This document shows, in pieces, positions 32,562-41,161 of a stretch of 64,000 nt of DNA (within the stretch, counting starts at the first letter, position 1; every line of letters starts with the position of its first letter). This DNA comes from Candidatus Rhodoferax bjergmarkensis (lineage in GTDB: Bacteria > Pseudomonadota > Gammaproteobacteria > Burkholderiales > Burkholderiaceae_C). The notes under the pieces are model-generated. The model was not told where the DNA came from, did no database searches, and saw only the letters and a program-made list of their open reading frames with translations. A program made the translations under genes and the position numbers. The stretch is taken from assembly GCA_016708345.1 (NCBI GenBank), contig JADJFX010000016.1, positions 1 to 64,000 on the forward strand, written 5' to 3'.

Positions 32562-33905
32562 ATGCACCTCACGCCAAGTACCGTAACTATTGCACCCTCT
32601 GAGGGCATCACCCGTTGGCAAACACCGGGGGTTTTGGAGGCGCTGCAAACACGCCGGGTAGTGATTTTGGAAGGTGCCCGTCAGTGCGGAAAAACCACGC
32701 TGGCCAAATCGCTGAAAACTGCGCCGGGTGCGATTTACCGTACCCTGGACGATGTGGCACTGCACGCCGCAGCGCGTGCAGACCCGCACGGCTTTGTGGC
32801 GCACGGCGCGGGCCTGATGGTGATTGATGAAATACAACGCGCACCCGAATTGCTGCAGGCCATCAAAAAAGAGGTGGATGAAAACCCCGTGCCCGGACGG
32901 TTTTTACTGACAGGCTCGGCCAGCATCCAGTCCAGCCCGGGCGTGACCGAGTCACTGGCCGGGCGGGTGGCGCACCAGCGCTTGCGCCCTTTTGCAGCGG
33001 GTGAAATGGCGGGGGGTGCCCCCACATTTTTGGCCCGCGCGCTGCGGGAGGATTGGTCGGGTTTGGCCAGCGGCTTCACGGCAATGCCGGGGGCCACTTC
33101 GCGTTCCGTGCCTGGCTCTGAACCCGATGCGGCTGCGCCTGTGTCGGGCAAAGATGCCGTGCTCTTGCAGGCCCTGCGCGGGGGCTACCCGGAGGTGCAG
33201 TCCTTGAGCGACAAAGCCGTGCGGCGCTGGCACCAGGACTACGTGGCCGCGCTCATGGCGCGCGACCTGCAAGACATTGCCCACATCCGGCGCAAAGACA
33301 GCATGCACAAGTTGCTCGAAGTGCTGGCAGCGTGGTCCGGCAAGCTCATGGACATAAGCGCCATCGGTGGCCAACTGGCCTTGTCCCGCCCCACACTGGA
33401 GACGTACATCAACGCGCTGCAAACGCTGTTTTTGGTGGAGCGCGTGCGGCCTTGGGCCAAGACCGATTACGACCGTGTCAGCAAACAGGACAAACTGTTT
33501 ATGCTTGATACCGGCCTGGCGGCCAGCCTGTTGCGCTGGCAATTTGACAAGGTGCGCCTGGATGCCGACTTGAGCGGCAAATTGGTCGAAGGCTTTGTGT
33601 TCACGCAGCTTTCAGCCCAACTCGATGCGCAAGACGAGCCCTGCCACCTGACCCATTACCGCGACCGGGAGCAGCGCGAAATCGACTTTGTGATCGAAAC
33701 CCCCGACGGCGTGACTGTGGGCGTGGAGGTGAAGGCCGGCTCTGCGGTCGGGCTGGACAGTTTTAAACACCTGGTGTGGTTTCGGGAGCGCATGTTGCAA
33801 AACAAGGCCCCGTTCGTAGGCGTGGTGCTGTACACCGGTGAGCAGGTACTGCGGTTTGGTGAGCAGCTGTGGGCCGTACCCCTGCATGCGTTGTGGGGTC
33901 AGTAA
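32562..33905 (+). CDS. AAA ATPase with DUF4143 domain
   Basis: The 447-residue protein has an AAA_14 domain with Walker A LEGARQCGKTTLAKSL (about residue 36), Walker B LMVIDEIQRAP and sensor FLLTGSASIQ. The C-terminal DUF4143 region contains REIDFVIETPDGVTVGVEVK, a PD-(D/E)XK-like D-x-E-x-K pattern. Members are widespread single genes often found in mobile or defence regions; their role is not settled. It is separated from the cassette by a 103-bp AT-rich gap, so probably has its own promoter. Confidence 0.85.
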   Translation: MHLTPSTVTIAPSEGITRWQTPGVLEALQTRRVVILEGARQCGKTTLAKSLKTAPGAIYRTLDDVALHAAARADPHGFVAHGAGLMVIDEIQRAPELLQAIKKEVDENPVPGRFLLTGSASIQSSPGVTESLAGRVAHQRLRPFAAGEMAGGAPTFLARALREDWSGLASGFTAMPGATSRSVPGSEPDAAAPVSGKDAVLLQALRGGYPEVQSLSDKAVRRWHQDYVAALMARDLQDIAHIRRKDSMHKLLEVLAAWSGKLMDISAIGGQLALSRPTLETYINALQTLFLVERVRPWAKTDYDRVSKQDKLFMLDTGLAASLLRWQFDKVRLDADLSGKLVEGFVFTQLSAQLDAQDEPCHLTHYRDREQREIDFVIETPDGVTVGVEVKAGSAVGLDSFKHLVWFRERMLQNKAPFVGVVLYTGEQVLRFGEQLWAVPLHALWGQ

Positions 33906-34057
33906 ACACCCAAGAGCCCTGCCCACAAGCGGTCGGTGAAAAAGACTGGCCCGTTGGGCATCCCTTCGGGTGCTTCGCGGTCATATCGGAATCCGACCCA
34001 AAAACTGCTAACCGCCATCACTCAACAGCACATCACTCCCCGTCACAGCCACCAGCG

Positions 34058-34963
34058 TTACAGCCGCCCCACCAAACTCAAAATATGCGCCACCTGCTGC
34101 GCAATTGGCGTGGGCACCGGGTTTTCGCCAGCCATCACGCGCCGGATGTAGGTGGCCGTGCTGTCGGCGTCGATCTCGGTGGGCAAATCGGGCAGGGTGG
34201 CCAGGGTGCCGGTTTGCGGCTCTTGCAGTTGCACCGGCTGGCCCGCCACAAAGCCTTGCATGCGCGGCACACGGCGCGGGTCGGCCACGGCTTCGCCCTC
34301 GGTGCCGCGCAGCAGCAGGGCGTTGGCCTGCACCAGCTCCAAAGTGGCGGCCATCGACTCGGCGTACTCGGGGTGGGTGTAGCTGCTCACCAGCAGGCTT
34401 TGGCCGGCGCAGGGGTTCATCAGCTTGACCAGGCTGTGCGCCGTGTTGCGCACGCCAATGATGCGGCGCACGTCCAGCAGGCGCTGCAGGCCGGCGCACA
34501 GCAGCTCGGTGGGCACAAAGGCAACCTCGCCATTTGCTATTGATTTAATAGCTGCTTGCGCAGGTATATCAAGCGCAAGAAGCACTTTTGATGTAAAAAT
34601 CCGGCTCGACTCGGTGGCTGTGCCGTGGATCAGCACCGGCAGCCCCTCGCGCGCCAGCAGCAGCGCCAGCAGGGGGGTGAGTACTGGCAGTTTGCGTGCG
34701 CCGTTGTAGCTGGGGATGATGATGGTGGGCTTGTCGCTCGCTTCAATCAGGTGCAGCCGCTGGCGGGTGGCGTCCAGAAAGCCGGCCATTTCCTGGGCGG
34801 TTTCGCCCTTGATGCGCATGGCAAGGCAAAACGCGCCTGTTTCCAGGTCGGTGACGGTGCCGTCCAGCAGCTGGCCCCACAGGTCAGCTGCTTCTTCGCG
34901 GGTGATGGGGCGGGCGCCGTCTTTGCCGCGCCCGATGATTTTGATGTAGTGGCTGATGCTCAT
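34058..34963 (-). CDS. ybiB: YbiB-like protein (anthranilate phosphoribosyltransferase fold, DNA-binding)
   Basis: ATG 34963 (MSISHYIKIIGRGKDGARPI) gives 301 residues. It has the glycosyltransferase family 3 layout: an N-terminal helical domain (MRIKGETAQEMAGFLDATRQ) and an alpha/beta domain with VLIHGTATESSRI. YbiB binds nucleic acid and is LexA-linked in E. coli. Residues near LDIPAQAAIKSIANGEVAF are encoded by repeat copy E and replace part of the usual VLEALG-type helix, so the protein carries repeat-derived peptide. A truncated duplicate is at 23503-23985. Confidence 0.82.
   Translation of the reverse strand: MSISHYIKIIGRGKDGARPITREEAADLWGQLLDGTVTDLETGAFCLAMRIKGETAQEMAGFLDATRQRLHLIEASDKPTIIIPSYNGARKLPVLTPLLALLLAREGLPVLIHGTATESSRIFTSKVLLALDIPAQAAIKSIANGEVAFVPTELLCAGLQRLLDVRRIIGVRNTAHSLVKLMNPCAGQSLLVSSYTHPEYAESMAATLELVQANALLLRGTEGEAVADPRRVPRMQGFVAGQPVQLQEPQTGTLATLPDLPTEIDADSTATYIRRVMAGENPVPTPIAQQVAHILSLVGRL
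34532..34593 (-). repeat. Dispersed palindromic repeat, copy E (inside ybiB)
   Basis: ATTTGCTATTGATTTAATAG is followed by CTGCTTGCGCAGGTATATCA and AGCGCAAGAAGCACTTTTGA. The frame stays open, so the repeat is translated as VLLALDIPAQAAIKSIANG. Confidence 0.72.
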
Positions 34964-35011
34964 ATGGCCAGATTGTCGCCCAAGCCCAATGGCGCAGCTT
35001 GGCGTGCGCTT

Positions 35012-35173
35012 AGGGATGCAGAAATTGCAAATGTACCGTTTATGGCGAGTGCTGACGGGATGCAGTGCTAGGCGCAAGACGCGAAGTTTAGCCAGCTAAA
35101 CGAGCGGATTGCAACGACGCAATGCACCCGCCAGTGCCGCCAGAAATGGGATATTTGTGATTTCTGCATCCCT
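35012..35173. mobile_element. MITE-like repeat, copy 2 (162 bp, about 36-bp terminal inverted repeats)
   Basis: The ends match in inverted orientation (AGGGATGCAGAAAT exact, then about 16 of 22). The interior, read on the complement, has TGCGTCGTTGCAA, TTAGCTGGCTAAAC and CTTGCGCCTAG. These parallel copy 1 at 12809-12967. It fills the gap between the divergent ybiB promoter side and the 3' end of nasA. Confidence 0.7.
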
Positions 35174-35188
35174 TATACGTTTATTCGC

Positions 35189-38053
35189 TCATGCACTGGC
35201 TGTTGTCTCAGACGGCGCTGCCCGCACCATGCGCTGCAACTGGGGAATGCAGGAGCCGCAGTTGGTGCCGCACTGCAGTGTGGCTTGCAGCGAGGCCAGG
35301 CGTTCCTTGTCGGAGCCACCGGCTTGGTTCAGGTGCGTTTGAATGGCGAGGTCCGTGACGTTAAAGCAGGTGCAGACCGTTTTGCCGCGCGACACGATGG
35401 TGACCGGCGGTTTGGCACCCGGCATCAAAAGGGCGCGGCCATAGGCGTTGGCGGCCAGTTCGTCCTGCAGCAAGGTTTTGATCCAGCTTTGGGAGGAGGT
35501 GTCGCCGGCCAGCAAAAAGCCATCCAGCCGGGTTTCGCCCACCGCGTTGACCAGTCTGACCGCCCGGCGCTGGCCGCGTTTTTTGTCTGCGTAGCGCAGG
35601 ATGTCTGCACCGCTCAGGTTCAAAAGGGCTTCAATTTTTTGCAGCAATTCGTCAGGGGGAGCCTCATGGCCGGCGGCGCGAAACAGCACACCGCTGCGCT
35701 CGCGCTGGGTGGCCCCGGCTGGCAGGTTGTTGGAAAACGGGGTGCAACTGGCAAACGCAAACTGCGCCATCAGCGACTGCAGCTGCGCCCGCACTGAGAG
35801 CGCGGTGTCGGCGGCCAGCCAGGCCACGCCCAGCAGGGACCAGGGCAACTCGGCCTTCAAAATTTTGACGGCGGTGTGTTTGAACTCGGGCTGTTTGGAA
35901 TCGGGGCAATAGGCGCTGGTGGTGAGTGCGTTCACACCGGCCAGGCGCTGGCCTGCGCTGGCGCAGCCGCTCAAAAACTCTTCGCCCCAGTGCATGGCAA
36001 TAAATGCCTGGTTCAGGCTGATCTCTGAACTGCCTTGGACCGGCACCACCACCGCGCCGCGTTTGCTGGTGACGTAGGCCAGGTCACCGTCTTTGAGCTG
36101 CAGCCGGGCCATGTCCTGGGCGTTCATTTGCACGGCGGGTTCGCTGACGTGGCCAAACAGCCGCCCCAGCGTGCCGGTGCGGCTCATGCCGTGCCATTGG
36201 TCACGCAGGCGGCCGGTGGTCAGCGAGAACGGGTAGCGCGACTCACGCGGTTCGGCCACGGGTTGGTAGCCCGTGCTGACAAACCTGGCCTTGCCATCGG
36301 GCGTGGGGAAAATGCCGTCTTCATACAGCCTCACCTTGCCCTGGGTTTGTCCTTCGGGCAACGGCCATTGCAGCGGTGATTGTTCCAGCAGGGCGTAGGT
36401 CATGCCGGTGATGTCCAGGTCGCGGCCCCGGGTGGTTTCGCGGTGTTCCAGCCAGATGGACTCGGCCGTGGTGTAGGGGAAGAGATGGGGGGCTAAACCC
36501 GCCTGTGCCTGCAGCCGCCGCGCGAAATCGACCACGATGCGCCAGTCGTGCCGGGCCTGGCCGGGGGCGCTGACGGCAGCGCGCACGCGGGAGATGCGCC
36601 GCTCGCTGTTGGTGACGGTGCCTTCTTTTTCGCCCCAGGTGGTGGCTGGCAGCAGCAGGTCGGCAAAGGCACAGGTGGCGGTGCTGGCAAAGGCTTCTTG
36701 CACCACCACAAATTCGGCGCGCTCCAGGGCGCGGCGCACGGTGCCCTGGTCGGGCATGCTTTGCGCCGGGTTGGTGCAGGCAATCCACAGGGCTTTGATC
36801 TCGCCGTCGGCGGCAGCCTGGAACATTTCCACGGCGGTTTTGCCCGGCTTGGCGGGCACATCAGGCACGCCCCACAGGGCAGCCACTTCAGCGCGGTGGG
36901 CCGGGTTGGCCAGATCGCGGTGGGCCGACAGCAGGTTGGCGAGCCCACCCACTTCACGCCCGCCCATGGCGTTGGGCTGGCCGGTCAGTGAGAACGGCCC
37001 GGCCCCCGGTTTGCCAATTTGCCCCGTGGCCAGGTGCAGGTTGATGAGGGCGGTGTTTTTGGCGGTGCCGCTGCTGGACTGGTTCAGGCCCTGGCAGTAC
37101 AGGCTCAGGGTGGGTGTGCGCTGGGCCGGGTTGGCCGTGTCAACACCGGCAAACAGGCGCGCGGCCTGCACCAGCGCCTCTTTGGAAATGCCGCAGGTGT
37201 GGGCCACCACATCGGGTGGGCAGTCACGCACCAGCGCCTTGAGGGTGTCAAAGCCCTGGGTGTGGCGGGCAATGTAAGCCATGTCCAGCCAGCCTTCCCA
37301 CAGCATGATGTGCAGCATGCCGTTGAACAGCATCACATCGGTGCCGGGCAGCAGGGGCAGGTAAAGGTCGGCGATTTCGGCGGTGTCGGTGCGCCGGGGG
37401 TCGCAAAAGACGATTTTGAGGGCAGGGTTGGCGCGCTTGGCATCTTCAATCCGGCGAAACAAAATGGGGTGGGCAAAGGCGGTGTTGGAGCCCACGATAA
37501 AGAGGGTGGAGGCAAACTTCACATCGTCGTAGCACGGCGGTGGTGCATCTGCGCCCAGCGTTTGCTTGTAGCCCGCCACCGCGCTGCTCATGCACAGGCG
37601 CGAGTTGGTGTCGATGTTGTTGGTGCCGATCAGGCCCTTGGCGAGCTTGTTGAACACGTAATAGTCTTCGGTCAGCAATTGGCCGGAAACGTAAAACCCC
37701 ACTGCATCGGGGCCGTGCTGCTCGATGACCTGGGCAAAACGGCTGCTGGCCAGCGCCAGCGCCGCCTCCCACTCCAGCGCCTGGGGTGGGGCACCGCGCT
37801 GCAGGCGCTGCAAGGGCTGGAGCAAGCGGGTTTGCTGCGTGACCTCGCGGCTGGCGGTGAGGTGCAGTGTGGAGCCCTTGGAGCACAAGCGGCCAAAATT
37901 CGCCGGGTGCTCCGGGTCACCGCGCACCCCGGTAATCTGGTCGCCACTGCTTTCAATGATGACCCCGCAGCCCACGCCGCAATACGGGCAGGTCGAGCGG
38001 GTCTGGCGCAGGCCCTGCTCCGGTTGAATGGCAATGGTGCGGGGCATGGTCAT
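35189..38053 (-). CDS. nasA: Assimilatory nitrate reductase, molybdopterin catalytic subunit with C-terminal BFD-type [2Fe-2S] domain
   Basis: ATG 38053 overlaps the nirD stop and gives 954 residues. The N-terminus holds the [4Fe-4S] motif STCPYCGVGCGV. The bis-MGD domains follow (NNIDTNSRLCMSSAVAGYKQ, then the binding region LTTGRLRDQWHGMSRTG). The C-terminal 60 residues form a BFD-like domain with TVCTCFNVTD and CGTNCGSCIPQLQR cysteines, which accepts electrons directly. This is the NasA/NasC-type cytoplasmic enzyme that reduces nitrate to nitrite for assimilation. It is last in a nirB-nirD-nasA operon driven by the sigma-54 promoter at 41048. Confidence 0.93.
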   Translation of the reverse strand: MTMPRTIAIQPEQGLRQTRSTCPYCGVGCGVIIESSGDQITGVRGDPEHPANFGRLCSKGSTLHLTASREVTQQTRLLQPLQRLQRGAPPQALEWEAALALASSRFAQVIEQHGPDAVGFYVSGQLLTEDYYVFNKLAKGLIGTNNIDTNSRLCMSSAVAGYKQTLGADAPPPCYDDVKFASTLFIVGSNTAFAHPILFRRIEDAKRANPALKIVFCDPRRTDTAEIADLYLPLLPGTDVMLFNGMLHIMLWEGWLDMAYIARHTQGFDTLKALVRDCPPDVVAHTCGISKEALVQAARLFAGVDTANPAQRTPTLSLYCQGLNQSSSGTAKNTALINLHLATGQIGKPGAGPFSLTGQPNAMGGREVGGLANLLSAHRDLANPAHRAEVAALWGVPDVPAKPGKTAVEMFQAAADGEIKALWIACTNPAQSMPDQGTVRRALERAEFVVVQEAFASTATCAFADLLLPATTWGEKEGTVTNSERRISRVRAAVSAPGQARHDWRIVVDFARRLQAQAGLAPHLFPYTTAESIWLEHRETTRGRDLDITGMTYALLEQSPLQWPLPEGQTQGKVRLYEDGIFPTPDGKARFVSTGYQPVAEPRESRYPFSLTTGRLRDQWHGMSRTGTLGRLFGHVSEPAVQMNAQDMARLQLKDGDLAYVTSKRGAVVVPVQGSSEISLNQAFIAMHWGEEFLSGCASAGQRLAGVNALTTSAYCPDSKQPEFKHTAVKILKAELPWSLLGVAWLAADTALSVRAQLQSLMAQFAFASCTPFSNNLPAGATQRERSGVLFRAAGHEAPPDELLQKIEALLNLSGADILRYADKKRGQRRAVRLVNAVGETRLDGFLLAGDTSSQSWIKTLLQDELAANAYGRALLMPGAKPPVTIVSRGKTVCTCFNVTDLAIQTHLNQAGGSDKERLASLQATLQCGTNCGSCIPQLQRMVRAAPSETTASA

Positions 38054-38445
38054 GCTGTGGCGGGGTCGGCGTGGCCTTTGCAGCCGGGGCCGGCCACCGG
38101 CGCGGCCAAGTCCAGCGCATGGGTGGCCAGCTCCTGGCCGTCCAGATGCACGGCACCGTTTTCCACCTTCACGCTGAACCTGGGGGTGCAGCCCTCGTCC
38201 GGCGCTGCGGCCTGGCCGGTACACAGGCCGATGTTCCAGTTGTGCAGCGGGCAGGCCACATGGTTGCCAAACACAATGCCCTGGCTCAGGGGGCCGCCTT
38301 TGTGCGGGCAGCGGTCCAGCAGAGCAAACACTTCGTCCTTGTCGTTGCGAAACACCGCCACGTCCATGCCCTGGGGCCGTGCCACACAGCGCGCGCCCAG
38401 CACGGGGATGTCGGTCACCAGACAGATTTTTTTCCAGTCGCTCAT
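38050..38445 (-). CDS. nirD: Nitrite reductase small subunit (Rieske-type)
   Basis: This 131-residue Rieske protein has both cluster motifs, DRCPHKGGPLSQG and CPLHNWNI. NirD partners NirB in NADH-dependent reduction of nitrite to ammonium. The tail beyond GQELATHALDL is longer than minimal NirD and includes CKGHADPATA. It lies 108 bp after nirB, with a palindromic repeat in the gap, and overlaps the nasA start by 4 bp. Confidence 0.92.
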   Translation of the reverse strand: MSDWKKICLVTDIPVLGARCVARPQGMDVAVFRNDKDEVFALLDRCPHKGGPLSQGIVFGNHVACPLHNWNIGLCTGQAAAPDEGCTPRFSVKVENGAVHLDGQELATHALDLAAPVAGPGCKGHADPATA

Positions 38446-38475
38446 TTCAATCCTTTCAGTCCTTTTGGGGTCTTA

Positions 38476-38528
38476 TTTTGCTATTGTTTTAGTAGCTGCT
38501 CGCGCACGTTCTACGTGCGCAAGAGGCC
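38476..38528 (-). repeat. Dispersed palindromic repeat, copy G (intergenic, between nirB and nirD)
   Basis: The complement reads GGCCTCTTGCGCACGTAGAA, then CGTGCGCGAGCAGCTACTAA and AACAATAGCAA. The core GCGCACGT/ACGTGCGC forms a good hairpin. This copy would be transcribed within the nirB-nirD-nasA message and could affect processing. Confidence 0.75.
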
Positions 38529-38553
38529 TAAAACATCATAAATTTTGGGCTGC

Positions 38554-41016
38554 TCAGGCGGGGGCCGTCAGTTTGTCGAACTGGCGGGTGTCCACCTCGG
38601 CTTCCTTGAAGTCGAACCAGGGGTCGGGCTCGCCCTCCAGCGCCGCCTGCAGCTTGGCCCACAGGGCTTTGCGGTTGGCCTCGTCTTCCAGCACTTTCTT
38701 CTTGATGTAGTCCATGCCGACGCGGTTCATGTAATGCACGGTGCGCTCCAGGTACCAGCCTTCCTCGCGGTAGAGCTGCATGAAGGCACCGGTGTACTCC
38801 AGCACTTCTTCCGAGGTCTTGAGCTTGGTGAAGAAGTGCGCCACCTCGGTCTTGATGCCGCCGTTGCCGCCGATGTACATCTCCCAGCCGCTGTCCACGC
38901 CGATGATGCCCACGTCTTTGATGCCCGCCTCGGCGCAGTTGCGCGGGCAGCCCGACACGGCAAACTTGACCTTGTGCGGCGCGTACATGCGCCACATGGC
39001 TTTTTCCAGGTCCTTGCCCATTTGGGTGGAGTCTTGCGTGCCCATGCGGCACCACTCGCTGCCCACACAGGTCTTGACCGTGCGCAGCGCCTTGGCGTAG
39101 GCGTGGCCGCTGGGCATGCCGATGTCTTTCCACACGTTCACCAGGTCTTCTTTCTTGACACCCAGCAAGTCGATGCGCTGGCCGCCGGTCACCTTGACGG
39201 TGGGGATCTTGTACTTGTCCACCACATCGGCAATGCGGCGCAGCTCGCCGGCGGTGGTTTCACCACCCCACATGCGCGGAATCACGCTGTAAGTGCCGTC
39301 TTTCTGGATGTTGGCGTGGCTGCGCTCGTTGATGAAGCGGCTTTGCGGATCGTCCTTGGCTTCCTTGGGCCAGCTTGAGATCAGGTAGTAGTTGATGGCC
39401 GGGCGGCAGCTTGAACAGCCGTTGGGTGTTTTCCATTCCAAAAAGGTAAACACCTTGGCAATGGTGAGCAGCTTGTTGGCCACAATCGCGTCGCGCACGG
39501 CCTGGTGGCCGTGGTCGGTGCAACTGCACATGGCCTTAAGCTTGGGCGTGGCCGAGTAGTCGCCACCGGCGGTGAACATCAGCAGTTGTTCGACCAAGCC
39601 GGTGCAGGAACCGCAGGAGGCGCTGGCCTTGGTGTGTTTGCGCACTTCGTCCAGCGTGAACAGGCCTTTTTCCTTGATGGCCTTGCAGATGGTGCCTTTG
39701 GTGACGCCGTTGCAGCCGCACACCTCGGCATCATCGGGCATGCTGGCCGCCTTGCTGTGGCCCTCATGGCCCACGTCGCCGATGTTGGACTCGCCAAACA
39801 TCAGCTTGTCGCGGATGTCGCTCACGCTGCGGCCCTCGCGCAGGAGCTTGAAGTACCAGCTGCCATCGACCGTGTCGCCATACAGGCAGGCACCCACCAG
39901 CTTGTCGTTTTTGATGACCAGTTTTTTATAAACACCGCCATAGGGGTCGCTCATCACCAGCTCTTCGGTGCCTTCGCCACCGGCAAACTCACCGGCTGAA
40001 AACAAATCGATGCCAGTGACTTTGAGCTTGGTGGAGGTCAGCGAGCCTTTGTACTGGCCGATGCCAAACTGCGCCAGATGGTTGGCTGCCACCTTGGCCT
40101 GCTCAAACAGGGGCGCCACCAGGCCATAGGCAATGCCACGGTGCGCAGCGCATTCGCCTACCGAGTAGATGCGCGCATCGGTGATGGTTTGCATGGTGTC
40201 GTTGACCACAATGCCCTTGTTGCAGTGCAGCCGGATTTTTTCGGCCAGCGCGGTGTTGGGGCGAATGCCCACGGCCATCACCACCAGATCGGCCGCCACT
40301 TCGGTGCCGTCCTTGAACTTGATGGCCTTGACGCGGCCGCCCTTTCCACCCTGTTCGGAGCCAATCAGCTCCTGGGTTTGTGCGCCCATCAGAAATTTGA
40401 GCTTGCGGTCTTCCAGCGACTTTTGCAGCATCTTGCCGGCCACCGTGTCGAGCTGGCGCTCCATCAGGGTGGGCATCACATGCACCACGCTGACGTTCAT
40501 GCCGCGCAGCATCAGGCCGTTGGCCGCTTCCAGACCGAGCAAACCACCGCCAATGACGACGGCATTTTTGTACTTTTGGGAGGCCTCAATCATGGCCTCG
40601 GTGTCGGCAATGTCGCGGTAGGCAATCACGCCTTCCAGGTCTTTGCCGGGCACGGGCAGCATGAAAGCGTTGGAGCCGGTGCACAGCAAGAGGCGGTCGT
40701 ACTCGGCGCTGAGTTTTTCACCCGCAGCGTTTTCGCCGTGGACGATGCGCTTGACCCGGTCCACCGAGGTCACGGTCCAGCCCGCGTGCAGGGTGATGTG
40801 GTTTTCCTTGTACCAGTCCCACGAGTTGAGCACGATCTCGTCCAGCGTCTGCTCACCAGCCAGCACGGGGGACAGCAGGATGCGGTTGTAGTTGGGGTGT
40901 GGCTCGGTGCCGAAGACGGTGATGTCGTACAGATCGGGCGCTACCTTGAGCAGCTCCTCCAGTGTGCGAACACCTGCCATGCCATTGCCGACCATCACCA
41001 GTTTGAGTTTTTTCAC
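38554..41016 (-). CDS. nirB: NADH-dependent assimilatory nitrite reductase large subunit
   Basis: GTG 41016 is preceded by GGAGGT at 6 nt, which decides the start, and gives 820 residues. The N-terminus is a pyridine nucleotide-disulphide oxidoreductase (LVMVGNGMAGVRTLEELL, then VVIGGGLLGLEAANGL). A BFD domain follows (EVCGCNGVTKGTICKAI). The sulphite/nitrite reductase hemoprotein domains come last, with TCVGSEWCRMGTQDSTQ and SGCPRNCAEAGIKDVG binding the [4Fe-4S]-siroheme. It reduces nitrite to ammonium. The arrangement and length are normal, and the 5' leader from the sigma-54 promoter would be about 20 nt. Confidence 0.95.
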   Translation of the reverse strand: MKKLKLVMVGNGMAGVRTLEELLKVAPDLYDITVFGTEPHPNYNRILLSPVLAGEQTLDEIVLNSWDWYKENHITLHAGWTVTSVDRVKRIVHGENAAGEKLSAEYDRLLLCTGSNAFMLPVPGKDLEGVIAYRDIADTEAMIEASQKYKNAVVIGGGLLGLEAANGLMLRGMNVSVVHVMPTLMERQLDTVAGKMLQKSLEDRKLKFLMGAQTQELIGSEQGGKGGRVKAIKFKDGTEVAADLVVMAVGIRPNTALAEKIRLHCNKGIVVNDTMQTITDARIYSVGECAAHRGIAYGLVAPLFEQAKVAANHLAQFGIGQYKGSLTSTKLKVTGIDLFSAGEFAGGEGTEELVMSDPYGGVYKKLVIKNDKLVGACLYGDTVDGSWYFKLLREGRSVSDIRDKLMFGESNIGDVGHEGHSKAASMPDDAEVCGCNGVTKGTICKAIKEKGLFTLDEVRKHTKASASCGSCTGLVEQLLMFTAGGDYSATPKLKAMCSCTDHGHQAVRDAIVANKLLTIAKVFTFLEWKTPNGCSSCRPAINYYLISSWPKEAKDDPQSRFINERSHANIQKDGTYSVIPRMWGGETTAGELRRIADVVDKYKIPTVKVTGGQRIDLLGVKKEDLVNVWKDIGMPSGHAYAKALRTVKTCVGSEWCRMGTQDSTQMGKDLEKAMWRMYAPHKVKFAVSGCPRNCAEAGIKDVGIIGVDSGWEMYIGGNGGIKTEVAHFFTKLKTSEEVLEYTGAFMQLYREEGWYLERTVHYMNRVGMDYIKKKVLEDEANRKALWAKLQAALEGEPDPWFDFKEAEVDTRQFDKLTAPA

Positions 41017-41047
41017 AGGGCACCTCCAGATTGATATATCCCTGTAA

Positions 41048-41063
41048 CGCAATCCCCATGCCA
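41048..41063 (-). promoter_or_regulatory. Sigma-54 promoter of nirB-nirD-nasA
   Basis: On the minus strand TGGCATGGGGATTGCG matches the -24/-12 consensus (TGGCAC-N5-TTGC) at all but one key position, with exact GG-N10-GC spacing. Start of transcription would be near 41036. A GCACC-N5-GGGG element at 41092-41105 upstream could be a weak NtrC site (consensus GCACC-N5-GGTGC). Confidence 0.75.
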
Positions 41064-41161
41064 GCTATTCGCACGGTTTTGTACAGGGTATGCACCATTT
41101 TGGGGATTGTTGCTCAATGCAAGGGCTGTACGCAGGCACTGATATTGCTTACCCTTGGTGC

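Noticed and set aside
33869..34543. 224-codon plus-strand open frame downstream of the DUF4143 gene
   Set aside because: Shadow of ybiB; the product repeats the antisense peptide also seen opposite the truncated ybiB copy.
37019..38710. 563-codon plus-strand open frame
   Set aside because: Shadow of nasA and nirD, which have intact cofactor motifs on the minus strand.
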